From positions 1-62,805 of the forward strand of contig CAJXBG010000009.1 in the NCBI GenBank assembly GCA_913050215.1: DNA of 62,805 bases, given 5' to 3'. A program made the position numbers and the translations under genes. Each line of letters opens with the position of its first letter. Within the stretch, counting starts at the first letter, position 1. Shown here in pieces: positions 19,146-26,930 of the stretch. The stretch comes from an uncultured Gammaproteobacteria bacterium (GTDB lineage Bacteria > Pseudomonadota > Gammaproteobacteria > Pseudomonadales > Azotimanducaceae). The notes under the pieces are model-generated. The model had not been told where the DNA came from. It searched no databases and saw only the letters and a list, made by a program, of their open reading frames with translations.

Positions 19146-19897
19146 GTTCCCGCACTACATGGCTGGTCATTCCCTGCTTCAACGAAGTAGCAAGACTGGC
19201 TGGCCAGAATATCGCCGAACTGGTGGCGAATGACGATGTGGGTGTCGTTCTCGTTGATGATGGCTCCGATGACGGCACACGGGAATTAATGTTCAATATT
19301 CAAAACGCTGGTGCTGGTGTTGATGTGCTAGTTCTTCAACAGAATATGGGAAAAGCGGAAGCCGTTCGCCGAGGCATGAACCACGCACTGACCCTTGGTG
19401 CCAAAGTTGTTGGTTATTTGGATGCTGACTTTGCGACACCTGCTAAGGATATGTTGGCGCTGCTGAACAAACTGGAAGCTAACGAGGTAAAGGTTTGCCT
19501 CGGTTCCAGATGGCTTCATTTGGGAGCAAAAATAGACCGAACCGCTTTTCGTCATTACGGTGGTCGTGTGTTTGCAACGATTGCTTCCTCGGTTTTAAAA
19601 CTGAATATTTACGATACTCAATGTGGTGCAAAAGCTTTTTGTGTAAGTGAAGTATTGGTGAGATCGATATCCGAGCCCTTTCTTTCTCGTTGGGCATTTG
19701 ATGTTGAACTCATTGGTCGGTTGCTGAATGACGCCTCTGAAGACGCTAGATACACAGAGCAGGATTTTATTGAAATACCCTTACAGACCTGGCGTGACAT
19801 TCGGGGTTCAAAGATTCGTATTGCTGATATGGTGACCGCTACGTTCGAGTTGTTGCTTATCAGTCGTGCTCTGAAGCGATGGGCAAAACGAACATAG
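19142..19897 (+). CDS. Family 2 glycosyltransferase (dolichyl-phosphate-sugar-synthase-like)
   Basis: 251 residues, GT-A fold. Nucleotide-sugar motifs: PCFNE near the start, VLVDDGSDDGT (39-46) and the metal-binding LDADFATP (94-96). No membrane segment, so a soluble or membrane-associated transferase resembling polyprenyl-phosphate glucosyl/mannosyltransferases. The start is TTG 19142, overlapping the GST stop as TTGA; no other start is available before the motifs. Acceptor unknown. Confidence 0.85.
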   Translation: MSSRTTWLVIPCFNEVARLAGQNIAELVANDDVGVVLVDDGSDDGTRELMFNIQNAGAGVDVLVLQQNMGKAEAVRRGMNHALTLGAKVVGYLDADFATPAKDMLALLNKLEANEVKVCLGSRWLHLGAKIDRTAFRHYGGRVFATIASSVLKLNIYDTQCGAKAFCVSEVLVRSISEPFLSRWAFDVELIGRLLNDASEDARYTEQDFIEIPLQTWRDIRGSKIRIADMVTATFELLLISRALKRWAKRT

Positions 19898-19925
19898 ACG
19901 ATGTTATTGAAGATTGGAGCGATAA

Positions 19926-21221
19926 ATGGCTGGATTAACACCATCGGTCGACAAACTGCTGGCTCTGATAGAGCATAAGCAAGATGACTTGGTTTCGCTG
20001 ACCCAGGCGCTTGTACAAATTCCAACGATAAACCCGCCGGGAGACAATTACGCAGACTGTATCGAACTCCTGAAATCGAGGCTTTCGACACGAGGGTTTC
20101 AAATCGAGATTATTCGAGCAGAAGGAACGCCGGGAGATACAGATCGATATCCTCGTTTAAATCTTATCGCGAGAAGAGAAGGAAGCAGGCCTGGTCCTTG
20201 CGTTCACTTCAACTCGCACATCGATGTCGTTCCTCCTGGGAAAGGCTGGAACGACGACCCGTTTGCGGCTGTCGTCCGGGATGGAAAAATCTATGGTCGT
20301 GGCACGTGTGATATGAAAGGTGGGCTTGCTGCCTCTATTATCGCGGTTGAAGCGCTACTTGAGTGGATGCCCGATTTCCCAGGTGCGATAGAAATTTCCG
20401 GTACTGCTGACGAGGAGACCGGTGGTTACGGTGGTGTTGCTTACCTGGCGGAAAAAGGCTGGATGGCGGCGCCAAGAATTGATCATGTGATCATTCCCGA
20501 ACCCTTGAACAAAGATAGAATTTGTCTTGGCCATCGGGGTGTGTGGTGGTCAGAATTGGAAACATTTGGCACGGTTGCCCATGGCTCAATGCCCTTCCTT
20601 GGTGATAGTGCTATTCGTCATATGACGGCCGTACTTAACGAATTTGAAACGACGCTTTATCCCCTGCTGGAACAGAAGGTCACGTCGATGCCTGTTGTGC
20701 CGGATGGCGCAAAACAATCCACGTTGAACATTAATTCCGTTCATGGTGGATTGGAAGAGGGGTTCTCTGGTTTGCCTGCACCGATGGTTGCTGATTCCTG
20801 TCGCCTTGTATTAGATAGAAGGTTTCTAATCGAAGAAGAACTTATCGAAGTCAAGTCCGAAGTGCTGGAAATACTAGAAAGCCTAACCAAGGCGAGGGAA
20901 AATTTTTCATACGAGTTGAGAGATCTGTTTGAAGTGATTCCTTCTATGACTGACAGAAATGCAGCGGTTGTTCAATCGGTGGATCACGCGATTAGTCAAA
21001 TATTTGGTCGAGCACCCGAATACGTTGTTTCGCCTGGAACCTATGATCAAAAACATATTGACCGTATTGGTAAGCTAGAGAATTGTATTGCTTATGGGCC
21101 GGGCATTCTCGATCTTGCTCATCAGGCAAATGAATACGTTGGCATTGCAGATATGGTTGAGTCGGCCAAAGTTATGGCGCTCGCAACGCATGAACTATTG
21201 ACAGGGGCGCAGGCAAAGTGA
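19926..21221 (+). CDS. M20-family metallopeptidase (ArgE/DapE-like deacylase)
   Basis: 431 residues. Di-zinc amidohydrolase: His98/Asp100 in FNSHIDVVPPG, Asp129 in RGTCDMKGG, and EE at 163-164 in SGTADEETGGYGG. Family members hydrolyse N-acylated amino acids or related amides in the cytoplasm. GGAG lies seven bases before the ATG. Its stop overlaps the next gene's GTG (GTGA). The pairing with an SDR suggests catabolism of an amide-containing compound, but no arginine or lysine biosynthesis genes surround it, so ArgE/DapE function is unlikely. Confidence 0.88.
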   Translation: MAGLTPSVDKLLALIEHKQDDLVSLTQALVQIPTINPPGDNYADCIELLKSRLSTRGFQIEIIRAEGTPGDTDRYPRLNLIARREGSRPGPCVHFNSHIDVVPPGKGWNDDPFAAVVRDGKIYGRGTCDMKGGLAASIIAVEALLEWMPDFPGAIEISGTADEETGGYGGVAYLAEKGWMAAPRIDHVIIPEPLNKDRICLGHRGVWWSELETFGTVAHGSMPFLGDSAIRHMTAVLNEFETTLYPLLEQKVTSMPVVPDGAKQSTLNINSVHGGLEEGFSGLPAPMVADSCRLVLDRRFLIEEELIEVKSEVLEILESLTKARENFSYELRDLFEVIPSMTDRNAAVVQSVDHAISQIFGRAPEYVVSPGTYDQKHIDRIGKLENCIAYGPGILDLAHQANEYVGIADMVESAKVMALATHELLTGAQAK

Positions 21222-21967
21222 AATTACAGGACAAAAACACAATCGTAACTGGTGGCGCATCCGGGTTTGGTGCTGGGATTGTTGCAAGGTTTCTCGAGGA
21301 GGGAGCAAATGTAACTATCGTTGATTTCGACGAAACGGCAGCGTTGGCGTACATGGAATCTTTGAAGTCGGACCGTGTTCATTTTGAGTATGCAGATCTG
21401 GCGGACGGTAAAAGTGTTGCAGAACTCTTTGATCGTTTGCAGACTCGTTGGTCGCGACTTGATGTGCTCGTCAACAACGCCGGTACAACACATCTTCCCG
21501 CCTTACTAGAAGACGTATCAGAGAAAGACTTCGACAAGGTCTTCGCCGTCAACGCGAAGAGTGTTTACTACACGAGTAAGTTCGCCGTACCTTGGATGAA
21601 GCAGCAAGCTGCAGGTGCGATAGTCAATATCGCCTCCACTGCGGCTTTAAGTCCAAGACCTCACCTGACTTGGTACAATGCGTCCAAGGGCTGGATGGTG
21701 ACGGCAACAAAGTCGATGGCTATTGAGCTTGCCTCTGAGCGTATCAGAGTTAATGCAATATGCCCGGTCGCTGGCGAGACGCCGTTGCTAGCATCATTTA
21801 TGGGTAGCGATACACCAGAAACCAGAGAAAAGTTTCTGTCTTCCATTCCCCTGGGACGGTTTTCAACACCGAAAGATATCGCCGCGACAGCGCTCTATTT
21901 GGCGAGTGATGAAGCCGCGATGATCACCGGTGTTGCGCTTGAAGTAGATGGTGGTCGCTGCATCTAA
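21218..21967 (+). CDS. SDR-family oxidoreductase
   Basis: 249 residues, classical short-chain dehydrogenase. TGGASGFG cofactor motif (11-18), NNAG, catalytic Ser in IASTAA and YNASK, and C-terminal VDGGRCI. Asp at the end of beta-2 (IVDFD) favours NAD over NADP. GTG start in a GTGA overlap with the M20 gene; last gene of the GST-GT2-M20-SDR operon. Substrate not predictable. Confidence 0.88.
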   Translation: MKLQDKNTIVTGGASGFGAGIVARFLEEGANVTIVDFDETAALAYMESLKSDRVHFEYADLADGKSVAELFDRLQTRWSRLDVLVNNAGTTHLPALLEDVSEKDFDKVFAVNAKSVYYTSKFAVPWMKQQAAGAIVNIASTAALSPRPHLTWYNASKGWMVTATKSMAIELASERIRVNAICPVAGETPLLASFMGSDTPETREKFLSSIPLGRFSTPKDIAATALYLASDEAAMITGVALEVDGGRCI

Positions 21968-22007
21968 ATGTCGTAGTTGTCACCGTGAAACATGCCAAAA
22001 ATACCTG

Positions 22008-22877
22008 TTACTCAAATTCACGGTGTTCCCACCAGGGAAAAAACTCAGGCATCTCAGCGCTCACCTTGCCGGGAAATATCGCAGGTCTCTTTTCTAGAAA
22101 CGACGCAACACCTTCTTTTGCATCCGTAGATTTACCCATTGCGTTTACGCCTCGAGAATCAATGTTGTGGGCGACCACGGGGTGATCAGCGCCAAGCATT
22201 TTCCACATCATATTTCTGATCAACGCGATGGACAAAGAAGAAGTCTGGTCCGCAAATTCGAGTGCCAGTTTCCTTGCTGCGGGTAAAAGATCTTCGGGTT
22301 CGTGCACACTTCTTATTAAACCTTTTTCGAGCGCCTCTTCAGCGCTGAAAACGCGGCCGGTGTAAGTCCACTCCAACGCCTGACTAATGCCTACTAGTCG
22401 AGGCAAGAACCAGCTTGAGCAGGCCTCTGGTACGATACCGCGCTTGGAAAAAACAAAGCCATATTTTGCGGAAGTAGAAGCCAATCTAATATCCATCGCA
22501 CACTGCATGGTCGCGCCGACGCCTACAGCTGGACCATTACAGGCCGATATAATGGGTTTCAGGCAATCAAAAATTCGAAGGGTTAATAAGCCCCCGCCAT
22601 CTGCGATGGACTTTTTTTCCTCTTGCGCTGCTTTCGGCGCGCCAGCGTCGGCGTCGAAGGTGCTTGCACCGCTGGAGAGGTCGGCACCGGCACAGAAGCC
22701 TCTGCCCGCGCCTGTAACGATAATGGCTTTTACGGTGTCGTCGGCATCAGCTCGGTCCAGCGCATTGATCATCTCCGTCATCATCTGCCCTGTGAATGCG
22801 TTTAGCTTGTCGGGTCTGTTTAGTGTGATGGTCAATATGCCTTCATCTATATCGTAAATTATTTGTTGGTAGTCCAT
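22008..22877 (-). CDS. Enoyl-CoA hydratase/isomerase (crotonase) family protein
   Basis: 289 residues. Crotonase fold marks: LNRPDKLNAFTGQMM, GAGRGFCAGADLSSG (oxyanion hole), GPAVGVGATMQCAMDIR, and the acid FSKRGIVPEACSSWFLPRLVG containing the Glu used by hydratases. Acts on CoA thioesters in the cytoplasm, probably in fatty-acid or related degradation. Convergent with the SDR at 21218-21967 and the last gene of the minus-strand run that begins with the PTPS-family gene. Confidence 0.88.
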   Translation of the reverse strand: MDYQQIIYDIDEGILTITLNRPDKLNAFTGQMMTEMINALDRADADDTVKAIIVTGAGRGFCAGADLSSGASTFDADAGAPKAAQEEKKSIADGGGLLTLRIFDCLKPIISACNGPAVGVGATMQCAMDIRLASTSAKYGFVFSKRGIVPEACSSWFLPRLVGISQALEWTYTGRVFSAEEALEKGLIRSVHEPEDLLPAARKLALEFADQTSSLSIALIRNMMWKMLGADHPVVAHNIDSRGVNAMGKSTDAKEGVASFLEKRPAIFPGKVSAEMPEFFPWWEHREFE

Positions 22878-22966
22878 AGAGTTACTCGCTGTTGTTTGAA
22901 TCTTGTGTGGAAGGATGTGCTCCGACTTTAATGGTGTTTTTGGGTAGAACGCGTTGCAATGTCGGC

Positions 22967-23569
22967 CTACTGTCCGAATGTCTTTGCTTTTTGAAGGTAG
23001 GTTAATTCTTCTTTTGTGTTGGCGCGTCCCAGAGCAGCATTTCTGTGAGGAAAACGTCCAAATCGGTTAATAATTTGCTGGTGCTCAGTCGCATGTTCTA
23101 AAAAACTTTGAAGTTGAGGATGCCATTTTGGATCAGCTTCACTTCTTAGCACGTGAAATAATTTGACTGATTGTTCCTGAAATGCGGATGACTCAGCATG
23201 CTCGAATGGCATATATAAAAAAACCTGTTCAACTGGCTTAAGTGATTTATGTTGTTCCGCATCGACTACCTGACGTGAGATAGCCAAAGCGGCAGCATCA
23301 TTCGCAAATGCCCGAGCTTGACCTCGATAGAGGTTTCTCGAAAACTGATCGAGTAGAATAATGAGCGCGAGACATCCATGCACGCTATTTTTCCATGCTG
23401 TTAATTGACCCTGTTCTGCTGCCAGTAGCAGCTCGCCGAACTGTCGTCGTATCGCGTCATCTGCCGCGGGGCTGCTCATAAACCATCGTTTGCTTTTCGA
23501 CGCAGCAATCATTGCATCGTCAGCGGCTTCTCCGATCCAGTATGACATCACACGATCTATATCGCTCAC
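22967..23569 (-). CDS. DUF924 family protein
   Basis: 200 residues, DUF924 family recognised by SKRWFMSSPAADDAIRRQFG, LIILLDQFSRNLYRG, FLYMPFEHAES and the C-terminal INRFGRFPHRN. The fold is TPR-like helical; the function of the family is not established. The start is GTG 23569 (ATG 23548 is the alternative). Fifteen bases after the YhhQ-like gene, so probably one transcript. Confidence 0.88.
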   Translation of the reverse strand: MSDIDRVMSYWIGEAADDAMIAASKSKRWFMSSPAADDAIRRQFGELLLAAEQGQLTAWKNSVHGCLALIILLDQFSRNLYRGQARAFANDAAALAISRQVVDAEQHKSLKPVEQVFLYMPFEHAESSAFQEQSVKLFHVLRSEADPKWHPQLQSFLEHATEHQQIINRFGRFPHRNAALGRANTKEELTYLQKAKTFGQ

Positions 23570-23584
23570 TCACGTAACCACGGT

Positions 23585-24388
23585 CTATCGGGCATGGGCT
23601 AATAGTTCTTCATCAGTCAGTTCCAGATATTTTTTGAGGTGGTGTACGCCAAGGTAGAAAGGCAATGTGTCTGCGAGTGCAATCAATAACTTCAGTACAT
23701 AATTACTACCCATGAGTACGAATAAAGTGCCTGCGGTCATAGCCCCTGCCAAAAATTGCGCGCCAAATGTCACCGCGACCACCATGAATGAATCGACACC
23801 CTGACTGATAACGGTGCTGCCATTATTTCTTAACCAAAGATGCTTTCCATTCGTTAGATTCTTCAAGAAATGAAACATATACACGTCGCAATATTGTGCA
23901 GCGATGTAAGCCATCATAGAAGCGGTTACAGCACCTGTCGTTGTGGCGTAGAGTAAAGAGTACATTTCAATTGATCCGCTGACAGTTTCTCCGTTCGGCA
24001 GGCTGACGCTGCCCGCCAGTGGTATGAGTTGCCAGGGGGGCTGAAGTTCCGGGCTGACCGAGGGCATCATATTACCTACCCACATAGTCGCGACGATAAA
24101 TATGTTGAGTCCTAATCCTACCGTCACAAGAAAGTTGGCCCGAGCACGGCCATAAAGTTCGCTGATTAAATCAGTACACAAAAACGTAATTGGGTAAGGC
24201 AGAACACCAACGGCAACCGCGAGTGGGCCTATTTCAATAAATCGGGTAATACCAATCAGGTTCAGCATCGTCATGGCGCTAAGAAATGTCCCAGCGAGAA
24301 TGAGAAATACCCGTTCACGTTTTTCATGCAGTTCAGGCGATATGATTCTCGCAGTAACTGCCTGACCTGTATCTTGAAGAGATGTCAT
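23585..24388 (-). CDS. yhhQ: Queuosine precursor transporter (YhhQ/VUT family)
   Basis: 267 residues with about six membrane segments. Family features: LPYPITFLCTDLISELYGR and the C-terminal DTLPFYLG. E. coli YhhQ imports the queuosine precursors preQ0/preQ1 through the inner membrane; the name here is by family. GAGGAAA precedes the ATG. It lies 50 bases after the SDR of the PTPS-SDR pair. Confidence 0.85.
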   Translation of the reverse strand: MTSLQDTGQAVTARIISPELHEKRERVFLILAGTFLSAMTMLNLIGITRFIEIGPLAVAVGVLPYPITFLCTDLISELYGRARANFLVTVGLGLNIFIVATMWVGNMMPSVSPELQPPWQLIPLAGSVSLPNGETVSGSIEMYSLLYATTTGAVTASMMAYIAAQYCDVYMFHFLKNLTNGKHLWLRNNGSTVISQGVDSFMVVAVTFGAQFLAGAMTAGTLFVLMGSNYVLKLLIALADTLPFYLGVHHLKKYLELTDEELLAHAR

Positions 24389-24438
24389 TTTTCAGTGTTT
24401 CCTCAGGGCTTCTAAATTTGCGTAGGGTAAATCCAGTG

Positions 24439-25137
24439 TTATCGTTCTACTTGGCCAAGGTTTGCGTGAATGACAGCACCGTTGATCACAGGATTCTCCG
24501 CGGCGAAAACGATGGTGTTAGCGATCTCTTCAGGCGTCACAAGACGGCCAAAAGTGCTTAACGTTGAAAGACTTTCAATAATCTCCGCATCTTCACCTAC
24601 ATGGGCGCGTAGCATTTCGGTGTCCGTAAACCCAGGGCAAACACATGCGGTATGTATGCCTGTATTTGCAAGATCCTGACAAGTGGAACGCATCATGCCG
24701 ATGAGCGCATGTTTGCTCACAACGTAGCTATAAGTATTAGCAACAGCCTTTTCCGAAAGTGTTGAGCCAACGTATATGATGCCAGAGCCTTGTGTCATTT
24801 TTGGAATCAAGATCTGATTAAGAATATGAGGAGCAACAACATTCAATTCGAGCGTGTGCCTAAAGTCAGCAGTAGCGGTATTGGCTGCTGAGTCGCTCTT
24901 CAATTCAGCGGCGTTATGGACCAGCGTGATATGTCCGTCGATTTGAAGTTCCTCAACAAGCAGAGCGAACTTGTCAGCGGCATCTGGTGCTGCTAGATCG
25001 ATGTTGTGATTTTCAATGCTGGCGTGAGCAGCATCTGAACGTGAGATGTTGATGACGCGGTAACTTTTTTCAGCGGCCATTTTTGCGACCTGAAAACCAA
25101 TACCTTTGCTGGCGCCAGTAATTATCAGTGTTTTCAA
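24439..25137 (-). CDS. SDR-family oxidoreductase coupled to a pterin synthase-like gene
   Basis: 232 residues. TGASKGIGF cofactor motif near residue 7-15, catalytic YSYVVSKHALIG and CVCPGFTDTEM. I start it at TTG 25137: GGAG six bases upstream lies inside the PTPS-family gene, and the TTG overlaps that gene's stop (TTGA). The tight coupling suggests the substrate is a pterin, as for sepiapterin or dihydromonapterin reductases, but the protein could be an unrelated dehydrogenase; this link is inference. Confidence 0.8.
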   Translation of the reverse strand: MKTLIITGASKGIGFQVAKMAAEKSYRVINISRSDAAHASIENHNIDLAAPDAADKFALLVEELQIDGHITLVHNAAELKSDSAANTATADFRHTLELNVVAPHILNQILIPKMTQGSGIIYVGSTLSEKAVANTYSYVVSKHALIGMMRSTCQDLANTGIHTACVCPGFTDTEMLRAHVGEDAEIIESLSTLSTFGRLVTPEEIANTIVFAAENPVINGAVIHANLGQVER

Positions 25138-25658
25138 TTTTGACTCCAATGTGCTGAGGCGCCCTGACCAGGGCTGGACAATATCTTGATATAAAGTTCA
25201 ACAATGCCGGCATCAGCAAGGTCAGGATGGTTTAACACGCGATCTAAAAAATAGTGAGAAAGTTCTTCCACTGTACTGTTGGCAATCGGCAAAATTATCA
25301 GGTCTCTTGGTAGAAACGGAATTCGTTCACCATTAAAAATGCCATAAGTGTAGTCGTTACCGTGTTCTATTTTGAGGTGAGGAGATTGAGAGGGTAATAT
25401 CATTTTTTCGTCAATTTCATCACACATTGCCCGGAGCATTTTTTTTAAGATGGCATAGTCGAAAAGTAAGCCGGTGTCTGACAAGGGAGCGGTAGCCTTG
25501 CACTCCAGTTGATAATTGTGGCCGTGCAGGTCTTCGCGTTCAGTGGCATTAAAGATCGTAAAATGTGCAATCGAGAAGTTAAGCGCTTCTTTATTGAGTT
25601 CGATGGTACTAAGTCTTGGAGCCGAATTTGCTAGGGTGTTGTTTGCCAGTTCTTTCAA
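25134..25658 (-). CDS. 6-pyruvoyltetrahydropterin synthase / QueD-superfamily protein lacking the catalytic Cys
   Basis: 174 residues, longer than typical QueD (about 120). Zinc ligands are visible: His32 in FSIAHFT and His45/His47 in LHGHNY. QueD and PTPS use a Cys a few residues before HGH; here the segment is TEREDLHGH with Glu42 three residues before the His and no Cys, the ExxHGH pattern I recall for PTPS-III, which makes 6-hydroxymethyl-dihydropterin for folate. TTG start at 25658 with GGAAAC upstream. The first gene of the minus-strand run with SDR and a YhhQ-type transporter. Confidence 0.8.
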   Translation of the reverse strand: MKELANNTLANSAPRLSTIELNKEALNFSIAHFTIFNATEREDLHGHNYQLECKATAPLSDTGLLFDYAILKKMLRAMCDEIDEKMILPSQSPHLKIEHGNDYTYGIFNGERIPFLPRDLIILPIANSTVEELSHYFLDRVLNHPDLADAGIVELYIKILSSPGQGASAHWSQN

Positions 25659-25816
25659 TTGTGTTTCCAGATTGTTGATTGCATGAATATGTTACCTGAT
25701 GGTAACCCATTTGCGTCAATCAAGGGAGATAGTGCACACTCGGATGTGGTTGTTTTTAACCCGATTATTTTAATCCATTAGAGATGAATTCAGGTATCGA
25801 TTCGGAGGAATATTAA

Positions 25817-26593
25817 GTGAGACTGACAAAACTAAGTCGATCAGTGCAAGGAAAGGTTGTGGTAGTGACCGGTGCTGCCAGTGGCATGGGTAAGGCGACA
25901 GCAGAGCTTTTTGCCGATGAGGGTGCCCATGTTGCGGCCATCGATCTAACCGAAAGTGCGCTCAATGAAGTGGTAGCAGCGATCAACGAGGCAGGCAAGA
26001 GCGCGAAAGCATGGGTGCTCGATCTGGCCGATGCCGAGGCGATAAAGACTGTCTTCGATGATATTGCTGCTCATTTTGGTGGCATTGATATTCTGGTTAA
26101 CAATGCCGGTATATCGCTTGGCACAGCAATAGATGCCGAAGACTACCCAGCGCTTTGGCACAAAAGTATTGCTGTACTATTAACCGCACACACCTTAACC
26201 ATTCGCGCATCTCTGCCTTATCTACGGCAATCGGAGCATCCACGAATTATCAATATCGCATCAACAGAAGCGCTAGGAGCCACTAAGTTTGGTAGTCCTT
26301 ATACCGCCGCGAAATCGGGCGTAACAGGACTGACGCGATCACTGGCGGTCGAGTTGGGTGACGACGCCATCACGGTTAATTGTGTATGCCCAGGACCCAT
26401 AAATACCGGTATGACGTCAGCGATCCCAGAAGAGAATAAGGCGATATTCGCCCGTCGCCGAACCGCGCTCAAACGCTACGCTGAGCCGGAAGAGGTGGCC
26501 CACGCAACGCTGAATTTTGCGTTGCCTGCGTCTCAGTACATGACAGGGGTAACCTTGCCTGTAGACGGTGGATTAACGATTCGGAATGCCTAG
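25817..26593 (+). CDS. SDR-family oxidoreductase
   Basis: 258 residues, classical SDR: TGAASGMGKA motif, VAAIDL (Asp favouring NAD), NNAGIS, IASTEA, YTAAKSG, CVCPGPINTGM and VDGGL. GTG start eight bases after GGAGG. Divergent from the PTPS operon and followed by the DeaD helicase. Substrate unknown; the C-terminal two thirds match 3-oxoacyl-reductase-like SDRs. Confidence 0.88.
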   Translation: MRLTKLSRSVQGKVVVVTGAASGMGKATAELFADEGAHVAAIDLTESALNEVVAAINEAGKSAKAWVLDLADAEAIKTVFDDIAAHFGGIDILVNNAGISLGTAIDAEDYPALWHKSIAVLLTAHTLTIRASLPYLRQSEHPRIINIASTEALGATKFGSPYTAAKSGVTGLTRSLAVELGDDAITVNCVCPGPINTGMTSAIPEENKAIFARRRTALKRYAEPEEVAHATLNFALPASQYMTGVTLPVDGGLTIRNA

Positions 26594-26930
26594 CAAGGTC
26601 AACCGGCATAGGCTTGTCCTTCGACCGGGCGTTTTGGCTGCATTTGCATGTCTGGCTATATACCGACCGCCCCGTTTAGTGACGGTACCTATCAGCTTGC
26701 AAGCCTGCACTTCCGTACATCGTTGACCGCAGCATTTGCCGGGGAAGCGTCCTCAGTCGCGGAAAGCTGTTCCAAAGGCCGGAAAAATAGGCAATAAGGC
26801 GCTTTGAAGACGCTGGCCATAAGTGAAAACAATGATTGTATTCCCTTCGCAGGCGAGTAAACTTGCGCCGCTGCACGGCCCCTCGTCTATAACGACGATT
26901 AATGCATATTTCCCCTTCCAGGTGTCCTTA
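26594..26930 (+). promoter_or_regulatory. Long leader region of the DEAD-box helicase gene
   Basis: 337 bases with no gene. The helicase frame is open through part of it but the true start at 26931 has AGGTG seven bases upstream. DeaD/CsdA mRNAs in gammaproteobacteria commonly have long structured leaders controlling expression by temperature; whether this one does is inference. A GC-rich segment with repeated CCGG-containing motifs is present, but no clear riboswitch was recognised. Confidence 0.35.

Noticed and set aside
22387-22857. 156-codon frame antisense to the crotonase gene
   Set aside because: Shadow of the crotonase gene; composition atypical and no motifs.
25134-25658. Queuosine synthase QueD
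   Set aside because: The Cys of the CxxxHGH motif is missing; the ExxHGH pattern fits another PTPS subgroup better.
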